A DNA stretch of 64,000 bases, taken from the NCBI RefSeq assembly GCF_905220565.1, contig NC_059409.1:2425501-2489500 (forward strand), given 5' to 3'. Each line of letters begins with the position of its first letter. Within the stretch, counting starts at the first letter, position 1. Position numbers and translations under genes: made by a program. Of this stretch, positions 20,706 to 33,307 are shown piece by piece. Below the pieces are notes generated by a model that was not told where the DNA came from, searched no databases, and saw only the letters and a list, made by a program, of their open reading frames with translations. Source of the stretch: Melitaea cinxia (lineage: Eukaryota; Arthropoda; Insecta; Lepidoptera; Nymphalidae).

Positions 20706-22325
20706 TATATATTTATAACAATGATTTTATTTTTTTATTGGAGGTCATGGATAGTATGAATTATACTGAACAGTTCGAGTTATTGACACTGACCCTGCTT
20801 TCAGCTTAATGTCTTTGATTCGTTTTCCTCATATTTATTTATAAATATGTTTTATTTTTCCTAGAACACGCGCATTAATTTGCGTACGATAGCAACAGAA
20901 AATCGTGTGGTATGATGCTGATAAATAGTAGTATAATATGTAATCAATATACGTATGTACGATATATTTCATTATACTAGCAATGTAAGACCTGACACCC
21001 AAGTACTAAGTATTTTACCAATTGAGTAATAGCTCAATAAAATCTTATGAATATTAATATTACGAAGATATAAAGCGTGCACCGCGGTAACGTTGTAAAT
21101 TCAAACATAATTAAGTTACTCAATATCTTCCTTCATTTGAACAAACATAATAATGCTTCGAAAAACGTGAAATTATATTTATTATATCCAATTTTATTAT
21201 TGAAATTAAAAAAGACGATATTGGATATTAAAGTTGACGAAAACAAAACGTTTAAAATAATTCCGACAATGGCTGAGTGTAGGAAGTGTAAAGTATCAAT
21301 CATGTCCGTGGTGACTGTTGCGAACGACACACTGTTTAGTCAACGCAGGTAACAAATTGTATGGAATATATATATATATATATATATTTTTTGTATTAAT
21401 AATGTATGCGAAAAATGTTATGTTATTTCGGTTAGTCGAGTGTGTTTTCAAAACATTTGAAGTCGTAATGTTTTAAGTTAAATGTAGTTTTGATGACTTG
21501 AAATTTTGGTAAAACGATTTTAAGGATATGTTTAAAAATGCGTTCAATTCATTTTTGGAAGGAAAAGGCAGTAAGAAAATACTTTGAAAAAGGTTTCTTA
21601 AAAAGAGTTAACGGTAAAGAGTCAGGTAAATAAGTTTTACAGCATAAATTGATTCTGAGGTTCTGCCATACACATTACACTTTTTACAGTACCTAATCCA
21701 AAGGTTAAAAAAAATTAAATTTAGGACTTTTAAATTGAGTCCAATGATTTGAATGAAATATCTGCACACTACATTCATACCACGCGAAAAGCAAAAACTT
21801 AAAGCGATGTGAGTATTTTACTTTCATACAGACAATAACTACATTTTTCAAGGACATTACATGGCTCTCAAATGCTAAAATTGCGTACCAACTGTAAAAA
21901 AAGGTGTACAGCGCACGACGATAATTTTATTTTCCGAGCAAACCGACAATGGAAACTGCGATAGCGTGGGAAAAAAGATAGAAAAAATATATAGTTTGCA
22001 AACTCAATCGAGTCTCTTTGAATATGCATGGTGTAACTTTTAGCCTTGTTTTTTATACGTTAACTAACGAAAAAGTTGTGTGAAAAATTATTTAAAGTTG
22101 TAACTAGTGGTGGATCATCTATTTTTCTTTATGTTTCGAGTTATCGCACAACTTTGTGGTACATACATTCGAAGAAGATTGTGTGTAGAATAGTAGATTT
22201 TTAATATTTTTTTTGTATATATTTATATAATTATTTCTATTTGTAAATCATCAAAAGAACTTACTGGGTTTTCAGTAAATTGAATGTATTACAAAACAAC
22301 AAATAAATATAATACAATAAATAAT
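20706..22325. other. AT-rich spacer, no supported gene
   Basis: A 91-codon frame at 21077 and its minus-strand partner are not recognised. A (TA)n run lies at 21366-21389. Confidence 0.5.
21366..21389. repeat. (TA)n microsatellite
   Basis: About eleven uninterrupted TA units followed by a T run. Confidence 0.9.
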
Positions 22326-22752
22326 TGTGTTTGCAGGGAAACGAAAAAAAAAAACTACTTCAATTATATCGACAACTAATAAATACGACATTGGTAGACG
22401 AAAAATTAGTCAAGTAAATACACATTATCAAAGATTACTCCAAAAGTTCTAATGAAATCGCAATGAAATTTAAATGTGACCACACGATAAACATCGCCTT
22501 TCGATTAAATTAAAAATTATCAAATTGGTATACCCAGTAAAAACTTATGTGGATTTTCGAGTTTACCACGATTTTTCTGGGATCCCATCATCAGATCCTG
22601 GTTTCCTTATCATAATAACACATCAGGGATATTTCCTTTCCAACAAAAGAAGAATTATCAAAATCGGTTCATAAGCGACGAAGTTATCCCCACACATATA
22701 TAAAAAATATACGGTCCAATTGAGTAACCTCCTCCTTTTTTGAAGTCGGTTA
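22326..22752 (-). mobile_element. M-family MITE, near full length
   Basis: The family, read on the opposite strand here, runs from ACCGACTTCAAAAAAGGAGG to GAAGTCGGTTTTTTTTCGTT, so its ends are inverted copies of ACCGACTTC. Internal marks are TTATCAAAGATTACTC, ATGTGACCACACGATAAACA, CAGATCCTGGTTTCCTTATC and TTGAGTAACCTCCTCC. There is no coding capacity. Short inverted ends and no frame fit a non-autonomous DNA transposon, though its autonomous partner is unknown. Confidence 0.75.
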
Positions 22753-22975
22753 AATAAATAAAAAAACGACTTACAATTTTATAAATTTCTCTTTTTTTTT
22801 GTTGCTTTGTTTTGATATAATGGTGTGCTAAATTAATTTGTAAATAAGTAAAGTACTATAACAGTAATGCTACCTTGGGTTAGCGGATACACTTGTCTCA
22901 GAATTTTTCCCTAGACAAGCAGCTATCTTACAATATTACAATATTTTCTTTTTCCGAAACATTACATAATTTTAG

Positions 22976-23026
22976 AAAAACACTTTAAAACTTGACGATC
23001 TAATCGTCAAGTTTTAAAGTGTTTTT
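22976..23026. repeat. 24-bp perfect hairpin with 3-base loop
   Basis: The arm 22976-22999 (ends ACTTGACGAT) is followed by CTA and its exact complement at 23003-23026. A palindrome this perfect with such a short loop is unlikely by chance and has not had time to decay. Confidence 0.95.
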
Positions 23027-24052
23027 ATATAACACATATTATGATAATTTTTAAAAATTATTGTATTTTATCTATATATATTTTACATATATTTCACATG
23101 ACTATAATACATAAGAACAAAACTTTATAACTTTTATGTACTACTCTGCCGAAACTAATCTATAAATGTAGCAACAGAGGAATTTCCTATTAACAAAGAA
23201 AAGTTGTTTTTTGACCAAAAATACTTAATCTTCCACTCAGCTTTAGGCATTGATCACTTTTGGAACAATTCATTAAATAAACCGCAGTTTCTGCGAATAA
23301 AAATTACCTGTTCATTAACAAAAAGAGGAAAAAGGGTTGCCTCAGCCTATCTCTATACTCTTAATTTCACCGCAACAAATCGAATATATCGATCCCGATA
23401 CCAATTTCACAGTCAACAAAGAATTGCAATCGACACCACGCCTGATACTATCTGCGGATGACGTTGTTTTTAATTGAGCTCGATTCTGTTGCTTCGATCT
23501 AGCTATAGACCTGAAGGAATGGTAGTTTGGAATAATAAACATACCAAGGAAAAAAATTCTTAGAGGTTTTTTATTAATTCTCTATATTTCTACATGAGAC
23601 TTAGGAGCCAATTGTTGGTGTTAACGAGTTGTGTGAGTATTTGTATTAGAAAAGGGTTTCATTAGCTTTACATATATAAATCTAATTAAATAAATGAATA
23701 AAGCCTATATATACATATTTTGTGCACAAATGGACGTCAGTCGTAATATTATGTCATAATAGTAGTAGTGCTTGCGATTTCATTGCACTTTACAATTCCT
23801 TTCGTAAAGCCTAGAAGTGAAGCATGGACGACAGCTTAAGACGAGCTGTACGTTAAAAGGCTTCTGTACATGTCAGGTTTCAAGTTGTTTGGACTTATTA
23901 TCGAGGATTTAAAATCTCAACCGTGTCTTTCTCGTGTTGTCTGAAATTCCTGTAGTAGTATTAGTTTGATGAACAACCAAAGACTTAAATACTTGTAGAA
24001 ATTATTATAAAAATATTTCACGTAAATTGTTTAATCAATTAAATAATTTAAG
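23027..24052. other. AT-rich spacer, no supported gene
   Basis: Frames of 66-85 codons near 23204-23542 overlap each other on both strands and are not recognised. Confidence 0.45.
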
Positions 24053-24088
24053 CAGTGGACTGTAATAGGCTGAAGTTATGATGATCGG
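24053..24088 (+). mobile_element. R-family retroposon, 3' end fragment
   Basis: AGCAGTGGACTGTAATAGGC followed by TGAAGTTATGATGAT is the last part of the R family, including the start of its (ATG)n tail. Everything 5' of this is missing, the usual truncation. Confidence 0.65.
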
Positions 24089-24109
24089 TGGTAGCTTGAC
24101 TTTTACAAA

Positions 24110-24218
24110 AATAATAATTTATTTTTAAAGTTTTAATTTGTAAAATGACGATTCGAAAGTGCTCTGGAGCCTATTTGAATAAAGCTATTTTTGATTTTGA
24201 TTTTGATTTTGATGATGT
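24110..24218 (+). mobile_element. Retroposon 3' end with (GATTTT)n tail
   Basis: AAAATGACGATTCGAAAGTG, then CCTATTTGAATAAAG, then about four GATTTT units. A second copy is at 45062-45130 on the same strand. The AATAAA and simple-repeat tail mark the 3' end of a 5'-truncated non-LTR element. Confidence 0.7.
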
Positions 24219-24489
24219 TTAATCAATTGAACCTTTCAAAGTTTCATTTCAATCATAGATCGAGCGGAGAATAATGCACGATATCGTAATGACTACTTAT
24301 TTACTCGTCCATATAAATTTGTATGTACAGTTTCAATAATGTCCGTGTCCACGGCTCAGCCCGACAGTTAGCTGAAAACGCAATCAGTCCCCTGTCACAA
24401 TATGTCATTATGCTGGACGTTGAGTGACCATTGAATAGCTCAACATGCTGTAAGGCTTAGTGACAATAAGCTGAATTATGGCCTAAATA

Positions 24490-24720
24490 TTGACGAGGTG
24501 GCGAATGCTTGCGCGACCCCATCTCGCTCCACCCAGGTGGACGACTGCTCACACGTGGTGGTTTTTTAGTCGTCAGGAGTCTGACATGACCTCTGACCCT
24601 CTGGCGCCCTCGTGCCGAAGAGTATCTATGATGGATTTTCGGCACGTAAAAAAATGGCCTAAATTTTGACCTCTGTACACGAGGTGCCAAATGACGTGCC
24701 TCTATGCACCAACAAAAAAG
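24490..24720. other. GC-rich patch of probable transposon origin
   Basis: CCCATCTCGCTCCACCCAGG, CTCTGACCCTCTGGCGCCCT and GATTTTCGGCACG stand out against AT-rich flanks. A 77-codon minus-strand frame crosses it. The composition suggests part of a LINE or its 3' region, but no second copy is present here to confirm. Confidence 0.35.
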
Positions 24721-26604
24721 CAGTTGTCAAGAAGATACATATTAGTTGTTTTAGTAATTATTATCCTTTTCATTTCTACAAATTCACAAAAAAATACTGC
24801 AAAAATTTCATTTGTCTAAGGTTGAGTACATGTTTCAAGTGGACCGGAACCGCAAAAATGAATTAATATAATAACATAAAAACAGATCAAACGTGTTTGT
24901 GACTATGCATAAAATATTTTACTGGAAATTCAAACAAGGATTAAAAATGTAACGGTATTCTCATTCACTGGACGTTTTACACCACTACGAGTAACTGGTC
25001 TTGTATAAAATATCACTGCTCAGAAGCTAAAAATTTTAAAAGAAATTTTAGACGTTACTACAGTTTCAGTCGAGAAAAAATCTCATGTAAACTTTAAAAA
25101 AATCTGTCAATCATTACAAATTTAGTCTTAAAAAAAACCTTATATTTAAAATATATTAATTTACAAAGTACTTAACCACAATCGCCAAAATACTTTTTAA
25201 AAATAATCTAAAGCCGGTCTAATAACAAATTATGCGACATCATTCTCTATCTTTTCACGTCGACATCCATTTTCCGACAATACGTCACAAACTCGAATAA
25301 ATGACAAAAGCACAATGCTAAAATGTTACTTTTATCTATTTTTCCTTACAAAGAAATATATTTCTCGCGATGCGACACTCAATGTTGTTTATGTAATCGT
25401 TTATTATATGTTAGCCTAGTTTTTGAGGCTGCGGCGGTGTTTATACATCGGAAAGGAGAAAACAGAACAATAATAGGAGCTCTTAAGAATTTTTTCTCGT
25501 GTAGATTACGCAATAATATCTTATATTTCGTGACACGTTTTCTTTATAGATATCACTAAAGTAATAATAATGATATTATATTCTTTACTGTGCGCCAGGA
25601 AAAATACTTCAAATAAATTACAAAACAAGAAAAAGTACAAAAGACGGCCTATTGATGGAATTTGAAAAATAGAAATTTAATAGGTGTACAGAACAAATTG
25701 GTATAACTAAATATGAAATATTAATAAATATGATATTGCACAATAAAAGAAGGTTCCACTGTCAAAAAAGGTCAAAGAAAAAATTGATCATTAAGACTAA
25801 AACTATAGACAGTTCTTAAGAAAAAACAAAATAATGTAGGCTTTTTTATTTTAAAAAGTGCAATGTATTTATATTTTACCTATGTTATGGATAGGAAAGT
25901 ATTTTTTCTAATAATCCGTTGTGAGTATTTTGTTATCGAGCAAGTATTTTCTTTTATATGTTTGAAAGCATCAATCTAAAGTTCCGAAAGTTATCGAAAT
26001 AATATTCCTCGGGAGCGAATCTTTGTAATTTGCAACGTTATTTTCATATATCAATCTCACTCATAAAGTTTTGAACTAGCTTTTTTTTTGTTGTACATAC
26101 ATTTTTGGTGGCTTATAATACCACCCAAAGATGATTAAAGATTTTTTTTGACCTGTGATTTATTGATATATTAAATTATTTTGTAATATAGTGTTGTCCG
26201 TTAAAAAATTGTTGATTTTCTTTTTTTGCCTATGACTACATGGGGATAATAATAGCTCTTTTTCTTACCTAAAGGCTATAGTTTAAAAAAAACTATTGTA
26301 AGTACAAAAATCGGAATTAAATTTAAATACTTGAATTGAAATTGAGTGAATTTTATTTTGTGTATTTAAAAGTTATTGAAATTTAGAACTACCACTACAC
26401 CATTTTTCATTCATTTTACTTTCGGGGGACAAAAAAAAAATTAAAATGACAACCTATGAATTGATAACATTTCAAACTTCTATCTTTAGTGGTTTAGGCT
26501 GGGCGTTATAATTTTAATAAATTAAGTCTAAAACAAAAATGTTACGGTCCTAAATTTTTTGTAATCTATCTTTTGAAATATTTTTAATGTATGGGTATCT
26601 ATTA
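24721..26604. other. AT-rich sequence, no supported gene
   Basis: A 78-codon frame at 25323 is Phe/Ile/Tyr-rich and unrecognised. Nothing repeated was seen. Confidence 0.5.
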
Positions 26605-26808
26605 CCTAATATATAAAATTCTCGTGTCGCGCTGTTTGTAATTAAGCTCCTCCGAAACGGCTTGACCGATTCTCATGAAATTTTGTGTGCATATCGGGTA
26701 GGTCTAAGAATCTCACAACATCTATTTTTCGTACCCCTAAGATGGGGGGGGGGCGACTAAGGGGGTTAATAAGATATACGGCAAAACAACGTTTGCGAGG
26801 TCAGCTAG
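26605..26808 (+). mobile_element. Short Helitron, family H3
   Basis: It starts with TAATATATAAAATTCTCGTG and ends GAGGTCAGCTAG followed by T. The internal block ACGGCTTGACCGATTCTCAT and a polyG run are shared with the 204-bp copy at 41071. No coding capacity. Confidence 0.8.
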
Positions 26809-26959
26809 TATTATAAATTAAGGTGTCCCTTATTTTTCAAAATTTTTATATTACAACGCATAAGTCTTACTTGGAAATAAATTTTTACCACATTGGAAAT
26901 TGCGCGTAAGTAACGTACACGCGTTATCTGTCATTTATTCTTGGCGATTATCAGATTAT

Positions 26960-27252
26960 ATTTGATTAGTAACTGAGGTAGGGCACAGCAGGAATTTCCT
27001 GCTCAAAATATGGAGCAGCCCGACTGGGGTAGTACCTCGACCTTACAGAAGATCACAGCAAAATAATACTGTTTTCAAGCAGTATTGTGTTCCTGTTGGT
27101 GAGTAAGGTGACCAGAGCTCCTGAGGGGATTGAGGATTGGGTCGGCAACACGCTTGCGATGCTTCTGGTGTTGTAGGTGTCTATAAGCTACGGTAATCGC
27201 TAACCATCAGGTGAGCCGTACGCTTGTTTGCCGACCTAGTGAGATAAAAAAA
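26960..27252 (+). repeat. A-family SINE-like repeat, near full length
   Basis: It runs from TAACTGAGGTAGGGCACAGC to TTGCCGACCTAGTGAGATAA followed by ten As, and shows the GCAGGAATTTCCTGC palindrome, CCCGACTGGGGTAGTACC and GACCAGAGCTCCTGAGGG. This is one of the best-preserved copies. Confidence 0.85.
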
Positions 27253-27272
27253 AAAGATTATCCGGCGAGGTA

Positions 27273-27435
27273 TCCCTACTAATATTATAAATATGAATGT
27301 AAGTTTGTTTGTTACGCTTTCACGCGAAAATTACTTAACCGATCATCATGAAACTTATTATTAGAGGTATTCGAAGTAACATAGCATACTTATTATAAAA
27401 AAATCAATGCGAGCGATGCCGCGGGTAAAAGCTAG
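27273..27435 (+). mobile_element. Short Helitron, family H2, 163 bp
   Basis: It starts A|TCCCTACTAATATTATAAA and ends with GCGATGCCGCGGGTAAAAG then CTAG|T. Internal CTTTCACGCGAAAATTAC and CCGATCATCATGAAAC recur in the minus-strand copies at 33308 and 52674. The flanking A and T match the Helitron target rule. Confidence 0.85.
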
Positions 27436-27619
27436 TTTGTTTATATTTAGAAGATGGTAGTAGAATTAGGAATCAATAAAAAAAGTATTTTCTTAGTTAG
27501 TGACATAATTCATCAAACAACTGACGCGAATTTATAATTTAACTGTCCGGGGAAAAATGCCTGACTAAATGTGTTTCGGTAGTTTATTGTCATATCTCGT
27601 CATCTCCTCACACAAGACT

Positions 27620-28350
27620 TTGTACGAACCAAGGATCACAATGACCCACCAGCTCTATTGCAAGCTTTGAATAACCCTTGTCCTGCACTACTCAAGCGGT
27701 AAACTCTGGAACGACAGAAACAAGAGGGGGAAATACTACCCTGCCTAATTTAGTTACAGCTTTAGATAGATGGCACTTAAGCATAAGGGATTCTGTCTAC
27801 AAACTTCAGGCTGTAGTAAAAACACTAGATCTCAGCTGTGATGATTTTCCGATACACAAATTATTTGAACTGGAACTTATTAAACTATATATGTACTATT
27901 TCTTACGAGATACATAGAAAAATAAAATGAAAACTCTCTTTGAGTTATGGGTAACTTCTGAATTATGCGCTAAGCATGGCTAGAGCTATTTACTCTTTGA
28001 CAGTGTGTTTATTGTAATATCTGATTAAAAAAAGGGCACCAAGGATTTATCCTGGAAGACATTTATTGTTCATTCATTGCGGTCATGTATGTGAAACCAT
28101 ATAGATATAGTCTGGCGGTGAAGGAACCAGATCAACTAGAATATTAAACTGTTGATAAATTGATCTCCAAAGCAGCTTTGAGCAAGTTTAGTCAACATCT
28201 TTGGTAGATACTTGTCAGTAGAAGTTGCCATCGTAACACTCGTTGATAATGAAATTGACGAACATATCAAGGGGAACATTATTGCGAACTTACAAAGAGA
28301 GGGTTTGTGATTCTTGGAAGAGATAAATTCCATCGAATAACGATTAAGTA
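27620..28350 (+). pseudogene. Decayed transposon protein gene
   Basis: The longest open piece, about 27630-27917, encodes LVTALDRWHLSIRDSVYKLQ followed by a stretch with DDFPI. After several stops a second piece near 28156-28330 encodes SKAALSKFSQHLW, a one-base shift, YLSVEVAIVTLVDN and more. The pairing of an SxRDSVyxLQ block with a later HLWYLSxE block recalls an uncharacterised family of invertebrate transposon proteins; that match is from memory. The middle third is missing or unreadable. The enzyme class is not known to me. Confidence 0.4.
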
Positions 28351-28409
28351 AGAACATAATATAGTATTATTTTTATACTGTTTTCTTAGATACCTACGTC
28401 TTATTTGTT

Positions 28410-28575
28410 TTGTGAAATTTGGGTTGTCTGAAAGAAATGACTAAATATCCAAAACTTCGCCCACTGTACTGCTTAGTCTATAACTGTCTTAAAATGTGTT
28501 AAATGTGTAAAATTTAGTAGTGATGTACAATACAGTATAAATAAATACGATAAAATAAATAAATAAAATTATTAA
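28410..28575 (+). mobile_element. LINE 3' end, family L1-tail
   Basis: CGCCCACTGTACTGC, GTGATGTACAATACAGTATA and an (AATAAAT)-type tail. The minus-strand stretch 45155-45345 is the same sequence with better preservation. This is a 5'-truncated non-LTR element; the name is only a label for this window. Confidence 0.65.
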
Positions 28576-29400
28576 GTGATTTTGTGTCAGTCAAAATAAA
28601 TTTATTTTCTCGATTAAAAATGATGACAACTTGCAGAGACCCGTTTTGAGGTGGAATGAAAATGCCTGTTAAGAGGCAAAAATCAAAAGTTCTTCTTTTA
28701 AGCGTTAATGGTAAACTTAAGACAGCTGTAAAACTTATACAAAATATTCATGGTTTGATTGCCGCAAAAGAAAAACAAACGCAAATTTTTCCTACACTTG
28801 TGCAGGAGCATAGATATGTGTATCCTGAATGTAAAAAAAGAGCGGTTAAAAAAAGAGCGGTTTAAGCAATAAAATCCTGTTATTTATGATTTTATCTTGA
28901 AGTATGGTTCGGTTTGATTGAAAAACAATCACGGACAAAGTCACGACAAGAACTATAAATTTTTGTTCCAAGTCGATATTTCAAGTTCTACTCTAGATGT
29001 ATTTGAGGTGTAGTTAGAAATAGACAAATACAGATGTGATTTATGTTTATTACATATAATAGCTGAGATAATCGTAAAAATAAGGGAGAGGAGACGAAAA
29101 ATAATCTTCCAAACGATGTTCTTGTATAACTTTTTGACTGTTTGTGATCGTATATGAAATGCTACCTCCAAATGTTGGATTCTAGGCGCGAAGTATTCCA
29201 CTTGTGCTTATTTATGGTTCACCATTTCTTTTTGCAATATCTTTATTTTTCTTCTCGACTTCAGTTGCGTAAGGGCTCTCAGGGCACGTGAGCTGTGTAT
29301 GAGGATAAGTGATAACTTAGATTTGTAAATCGAATGTTATTCGACGTTTTTTTTTACCATCGATGAAATATGGATTAAAACGTTTACTGGGACAATCATT
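28576..29400. other. AT-rich spacer, no supported gene
   Basis: A 69-codon frame at 28656 (Lys-rich, ends with duplicated KKRAV) and an 82-codon minus-strand frame at 28953 are not recognised. They could be further transposon debris next to the gene remnant at 27.6 kb. Confidence 0.4.
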
Positions 29401-29404
29401 TAAC

Positions 29405-29535
29405 TATCGTGCGTCCGGGAAGACCCACAAGGGCATTCACATAGAACAGAAAAATATTTTTACAAATGCAAATAGTTGACCCTAATAGCAATCAAATTGA
29501 ACGACTGCGTTAAGTTGGCGCTACTACTTCCTAAC
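29405..29535 (-). mobile_element. S1-type SINE fragment
   Basis: GAAGACCCACAAGGGCATTC, AATATTTTTACAAATGCAAA and GACTGCGTTAAGTTGGCGCT are degraded forms of the S1 body and tRNA-like head. Confidence 0.45.
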
Positions 29536-29560
29536 GATTTGAGAAATAATATATATAGAT

Positions 29561-29740
29561 AAACTAGCTGTGAATTCGTCCGCGTTTTGTTCGTTTTAAC
29601 AGAAAAGTTATTGTTCAGTTCGCAGAGTTATAATATAAATAATCTCCGCCGTTTCAAAGATTAACCGGAACAAACAGACAGATAGACAGACAAAATTGTA
29701 AAAAATGTTATTTTGGTATAGATACCGTGTATATAGTAAA
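29561..29740 (-). mobile_element. Helitron fragment, family H5
   Basis: The minus-strand 3' end reads CGGACGAATTCACAGCTAG at 29561-29580, a decayed form of the usual hairpin plus CTAG. The body has ACAGACAGATAGACAGACAA and ATGTTATTTTGGTATA, a sequence type I associate with lepidopteran Helitrons. Confidence 0.5.
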
Positions 29741-31859
29741 AATATACATATGCATTTAGTAAAAAGCGATTCTTTTTATATTACAAAAGACACTCCAATT
29801 TTATTTATTTGTAAAGATATAGACCGATAAGCAGAAAAATCATAAGTTAATTTGCATAATTATATAAAACGACTACTTAACTAATAAAATTACTTTGTAC
29901 GATTAACCAAAATCTAAAAGAATATAACACAGACTGATCAACTATTGCATTCTAAAACCTTATTTCACTTTAGATAAATAAATATGAAGACAGAAAGATT
30001 TCCGTTTAATTTAATTTCGTGTAATTTTCTGAAATCTAGAAAGAGATTTCGCTTACAAATGTATTATATTCGGGAACTCCCAGACCCTTAAAAATCTAAT
30101 TACGTTTCTGAACATTTTACTGTATGCCGGGCGTTTCAAATGATTTCTTTTCTTAAAGCTTTAGATCTTGTGACAATTTCGTTTATGTTAAGAACCGTTG
30201 TTGGTTTTGATAAATGTAACCTGGATTTTTCTTTTAGATTTATATCCATATGTTCCATTCACAGTCATAGCTCGAATACTTAAATACGCCACGATCTTCG
30301 AATTGTTATTGCTCTTACACGAATTACTTTCTATATCCTTAGTTCTTCGAATACAGTTTTTTTTTATATTATCTACTATTGTGACAGCTTAAACAATTTT
30401 TGTTTAATATTTCACTTACTGCATTTGCTAACTACGTGAATAAAATTATACAATTATATGTATATAAGAATTGTATGTATGTATTTATGTAAGTATGTAT
30501 GTATGTACTTATATGTATGTGCGTTTAAGTAAATATATTCACGTTTATGTCACAATTTGTACACCTACACCGACACAATAGCATCTCCTCTGCCCCTAGG
30601 TTCCCTGGAAGAGATCGCTTCTCAGCGATAAGGCCGCCCTTTGTACCTTATGAAAAATAAATTTGATATGTATTATTTCTGTTTTGGTGTATAATCAAGT
30701 GTATTGCTATGTTGATTGTTTGGTTATTTTGTTTGGATTTAAATAAAAGCATTACGATAATAAGATACAAAATAAAATTATTTTTGATATTAAAAATAAT
30801 CATTTTAGAGTTTTTAATAAATACCTAAAAGTTGTTAAATTTCCACATTTTATCAAGCTTAATTATTAAAAAAAGAATGTTAAGATAAGCAATAAACTTG
30901 AGATTGGTTTGTATATTTACTTTTATAATAAAACTAAAATGATATATTTACAATTATTTCCTCAAAATACCCACAGCCTCTAAATGTGGTTTCTTTAATC
31001 TCATAAATCAAACAACACGTCACGAGACTCATCCATTCATTATCTTACTTGTTATACCGCAACGGATAAATCTATTCCCTAAAATATGTTACTGTATAAT
31101 TTATAGCAAAAAAAAGAGAAAAACTAAGTAAGAATATTCTCACGACTTAGTAAAAATGGCGTTACGATAAACGTAACGAGGTCATCCTCATATTTTTTCA
31201 TACCGGCGGTTCATAACTCCAATAACAATCACAACCAAATAGCATATTAACCAAAGTAATAAATAAACTTAACATAACACCACAAGGATTCCATTTATAA
31301 AAAAAAAATGAGCTGGTTGAGTAATATTATGAGAGAGTAATTCGAGTATTAGGTACTTCAGGATTGTTATATATTTACGCAAGCAAATAAGATTTATTAT
31401 TCTAGAAACTGAGTTCGTGCAGATTATCGAAGATCTAATCTATTGCCGAGACGTCAACGTACATTAATTTACTGTATAGATTAATACTCTAACGTATGTT
31501 TGGAGATATATACAGCCCTAAATTTCCAAGAAATGTCAACCGCAATGGCGCCATCCATTGAAAACTTAGACGTAAACGGTATTAGGATTCCATCATGATT
31601 ATCATCATTAAGGTAGTGCTTGGGTTATAGGACATTAACAACTGAACGTTTAAGTTGTATAAACATTTTTTTCGTCATTTTTTTTATTATAAAATGTGAC
31701 AACAAAAATTTCAGATTTTTTTTGAAGTTTACTCCGTAATAAACGATATAAAGAAACGGTAACGGTTAGCAATGACGCAACTTGCCCCAAGCGAGAAAGA
31801 GATTGAGAGAGATTTTTAAGTATGACAGTGATCGTTTTAACTGGCCTCCAGAATAGATT
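29741..31859. other. AT-rich sequence, no supported gene
   Basis: Contains a (TATG)n run at 30466-30530 and a GC-richer string CCCCTAGGTTCCCTGGAAGA near 30594. No frame or repeat match. Confidence 0.5.
30466..30530. repeat. (TATG)n imperfect microsatellite
   Basis: Repeated TGTATGTATGTA blocks with interruptions (TTTATG, CTTATA). Confidence 0.85.
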
Positions 31860-32280
31860 GTATTTTTTTTTTGTATGTTACTTCAGAACTTTTGACTGGG
31901 TGGACCGATTTCGATAAAAAAAAATAATCAAAAGGTCGTGCGTATCATTTGGTCCCATTAAAAATTATTTGAGGGCTTACTACTACTTTTTGAGTTATAT
32001 CTAATAATGCATTTTTACATGACTATTTTTTCGTTTACCTACGTTGTATTATACCGCATAACTTTTTACTGGGTGTGTCGATTTTGATGATGATTTAATT
32101 TAATCGAAAGCTGATGTTTATCATGTGGTCACATTTAAATTTCATCGAGATCTGATTACAACTTTTTGAATAATCTTTGATAACACATATTTACTTGACT
32201 ATTTTTTTCATCTACCTACGTTGTATTTTTAAAAGTAAACTCCAGGCATGTGTCGGAGACACACAATTTTATTTTATAAT
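31860..32280 (+). mobile_element. M-family MITE, ends lost
   Basis: TTGTATGTTACTTCAGAACT, GACTGGGTGGACCGATTTCG, GTATTATACCGCATAAC and CATGTGGTCACATTTAAATT match the M copies at 51.5 and 59.1 kb in order. The inverted ends are not recognisable. The right part CTCCAGGCATGTGTCGG resembles the fragment at 15.77 kb. Confidence 0.7.
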
Positions 32281-32622
32281 ACGAAGTGGACGATAGAAAT
32301 ATAAAAATTGTAACGTATCGTATTTTTTTGGAATATTATTTTTTATATTTTTAAAAAGTACGTGACGTTTTTTCACCATTTTTATCCAAATTAATAGCAC
32401 TAAAAATTGTACATTTTAAACGCTATTTTTATTTTTTAAAGGTTATCAGTACTACCCAACTTATCAAATGTTCACAAGTTTCTTCGATTCAATTTGTAAA
32501 TATTCCTAAATTAATAATCCGATTTCCTATTAAATTACGTCTTCAACATATTAGGTTTTTCAGTAATGGTAATGGTATATACATTTGTAATAAACAATAC
32601 CAAAATGATAACAGTTCAGTTA

Positions 32623-32653
<31 letters not shown>

Positions 32654-33300
32654 ATTTTAAGTATCATTTTTATAGTATTTTTTTTGATGAAATGGAGAAG
32701 CAATCTTCTCTACTCCATTTAAAAAAAATTAATATAACTTTAAATTGAAGTAAACTTATTTTTGGATGTTTTTTTCGATTTTGTACTCGAAATGTAGTGT
32801 TTGCCATGTGATCTTATTTACATTAGTACATTAATACTTATTTTGTTGTAAGGCTTGCCGAACTATTATAATCAATTCTATGTATGTCGAATTATCGAAG
32901 TACCTACAACGAAGTATAAACCAAAGTCGTTTCCGCTCAAGTCTCGCCACCAAACCTCCTGATAACATTAATCCCATTCGGACAAATGACGCTCATAAAA
33001 TAATAGATGGCAGTTTTATTGCGTTTTCAATACAAAAGCGAACCGTTGAAACATCTAATGGCCGGTAATTCCTTTAATGGCAGCAAGGTAGGTTCAGGCG
33101 GGAGCCATTGACGTTTTCCAACGATTTCTTGATATTTGACTTTTTGTTGAAAATATTATCGGATTTTCCTTTGACGATGGCAGATAAAGACGCTTCACAA
33201 CAAACCATAATTTATAGTCAATCTTTGATAAATGAAAATATGTATAACGTGCAATAATAAGAGCACTTGTAAATTAATAATTTTATTTTTGCATAAATAT
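32281..33300. other. AT-rich spacer, no supported gene
   Basis: Includes a (TTTA)n run at 32622-32652. A 62-codon frame at 32880 is not recognised. Confidence 0.5.
32622..32652. repeat. (TTTA)n microsatellite
   Basis: About seven TTTA units. Confidence 0.9.
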
Positions 33301-33307
33301 AGCTCAA

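Noticed and set aside
22976..23026. Hairpin as a bacterial-type terminator
   Set aside because: The window is eukaryotic, and the T run belongs to the stem rather than following a GC-rich stem.
24490..24720. GC-rich patch as a CpG-island promoter
   Set aside because: No initiator or splice donor context, and the sequence style resembles transposon coding or 3' sequence.
28656..28865. 69-codon Lys-rich frame
   Set aside because: Unrecognised and short. It may be further transposon debris, but nothing supports expression.
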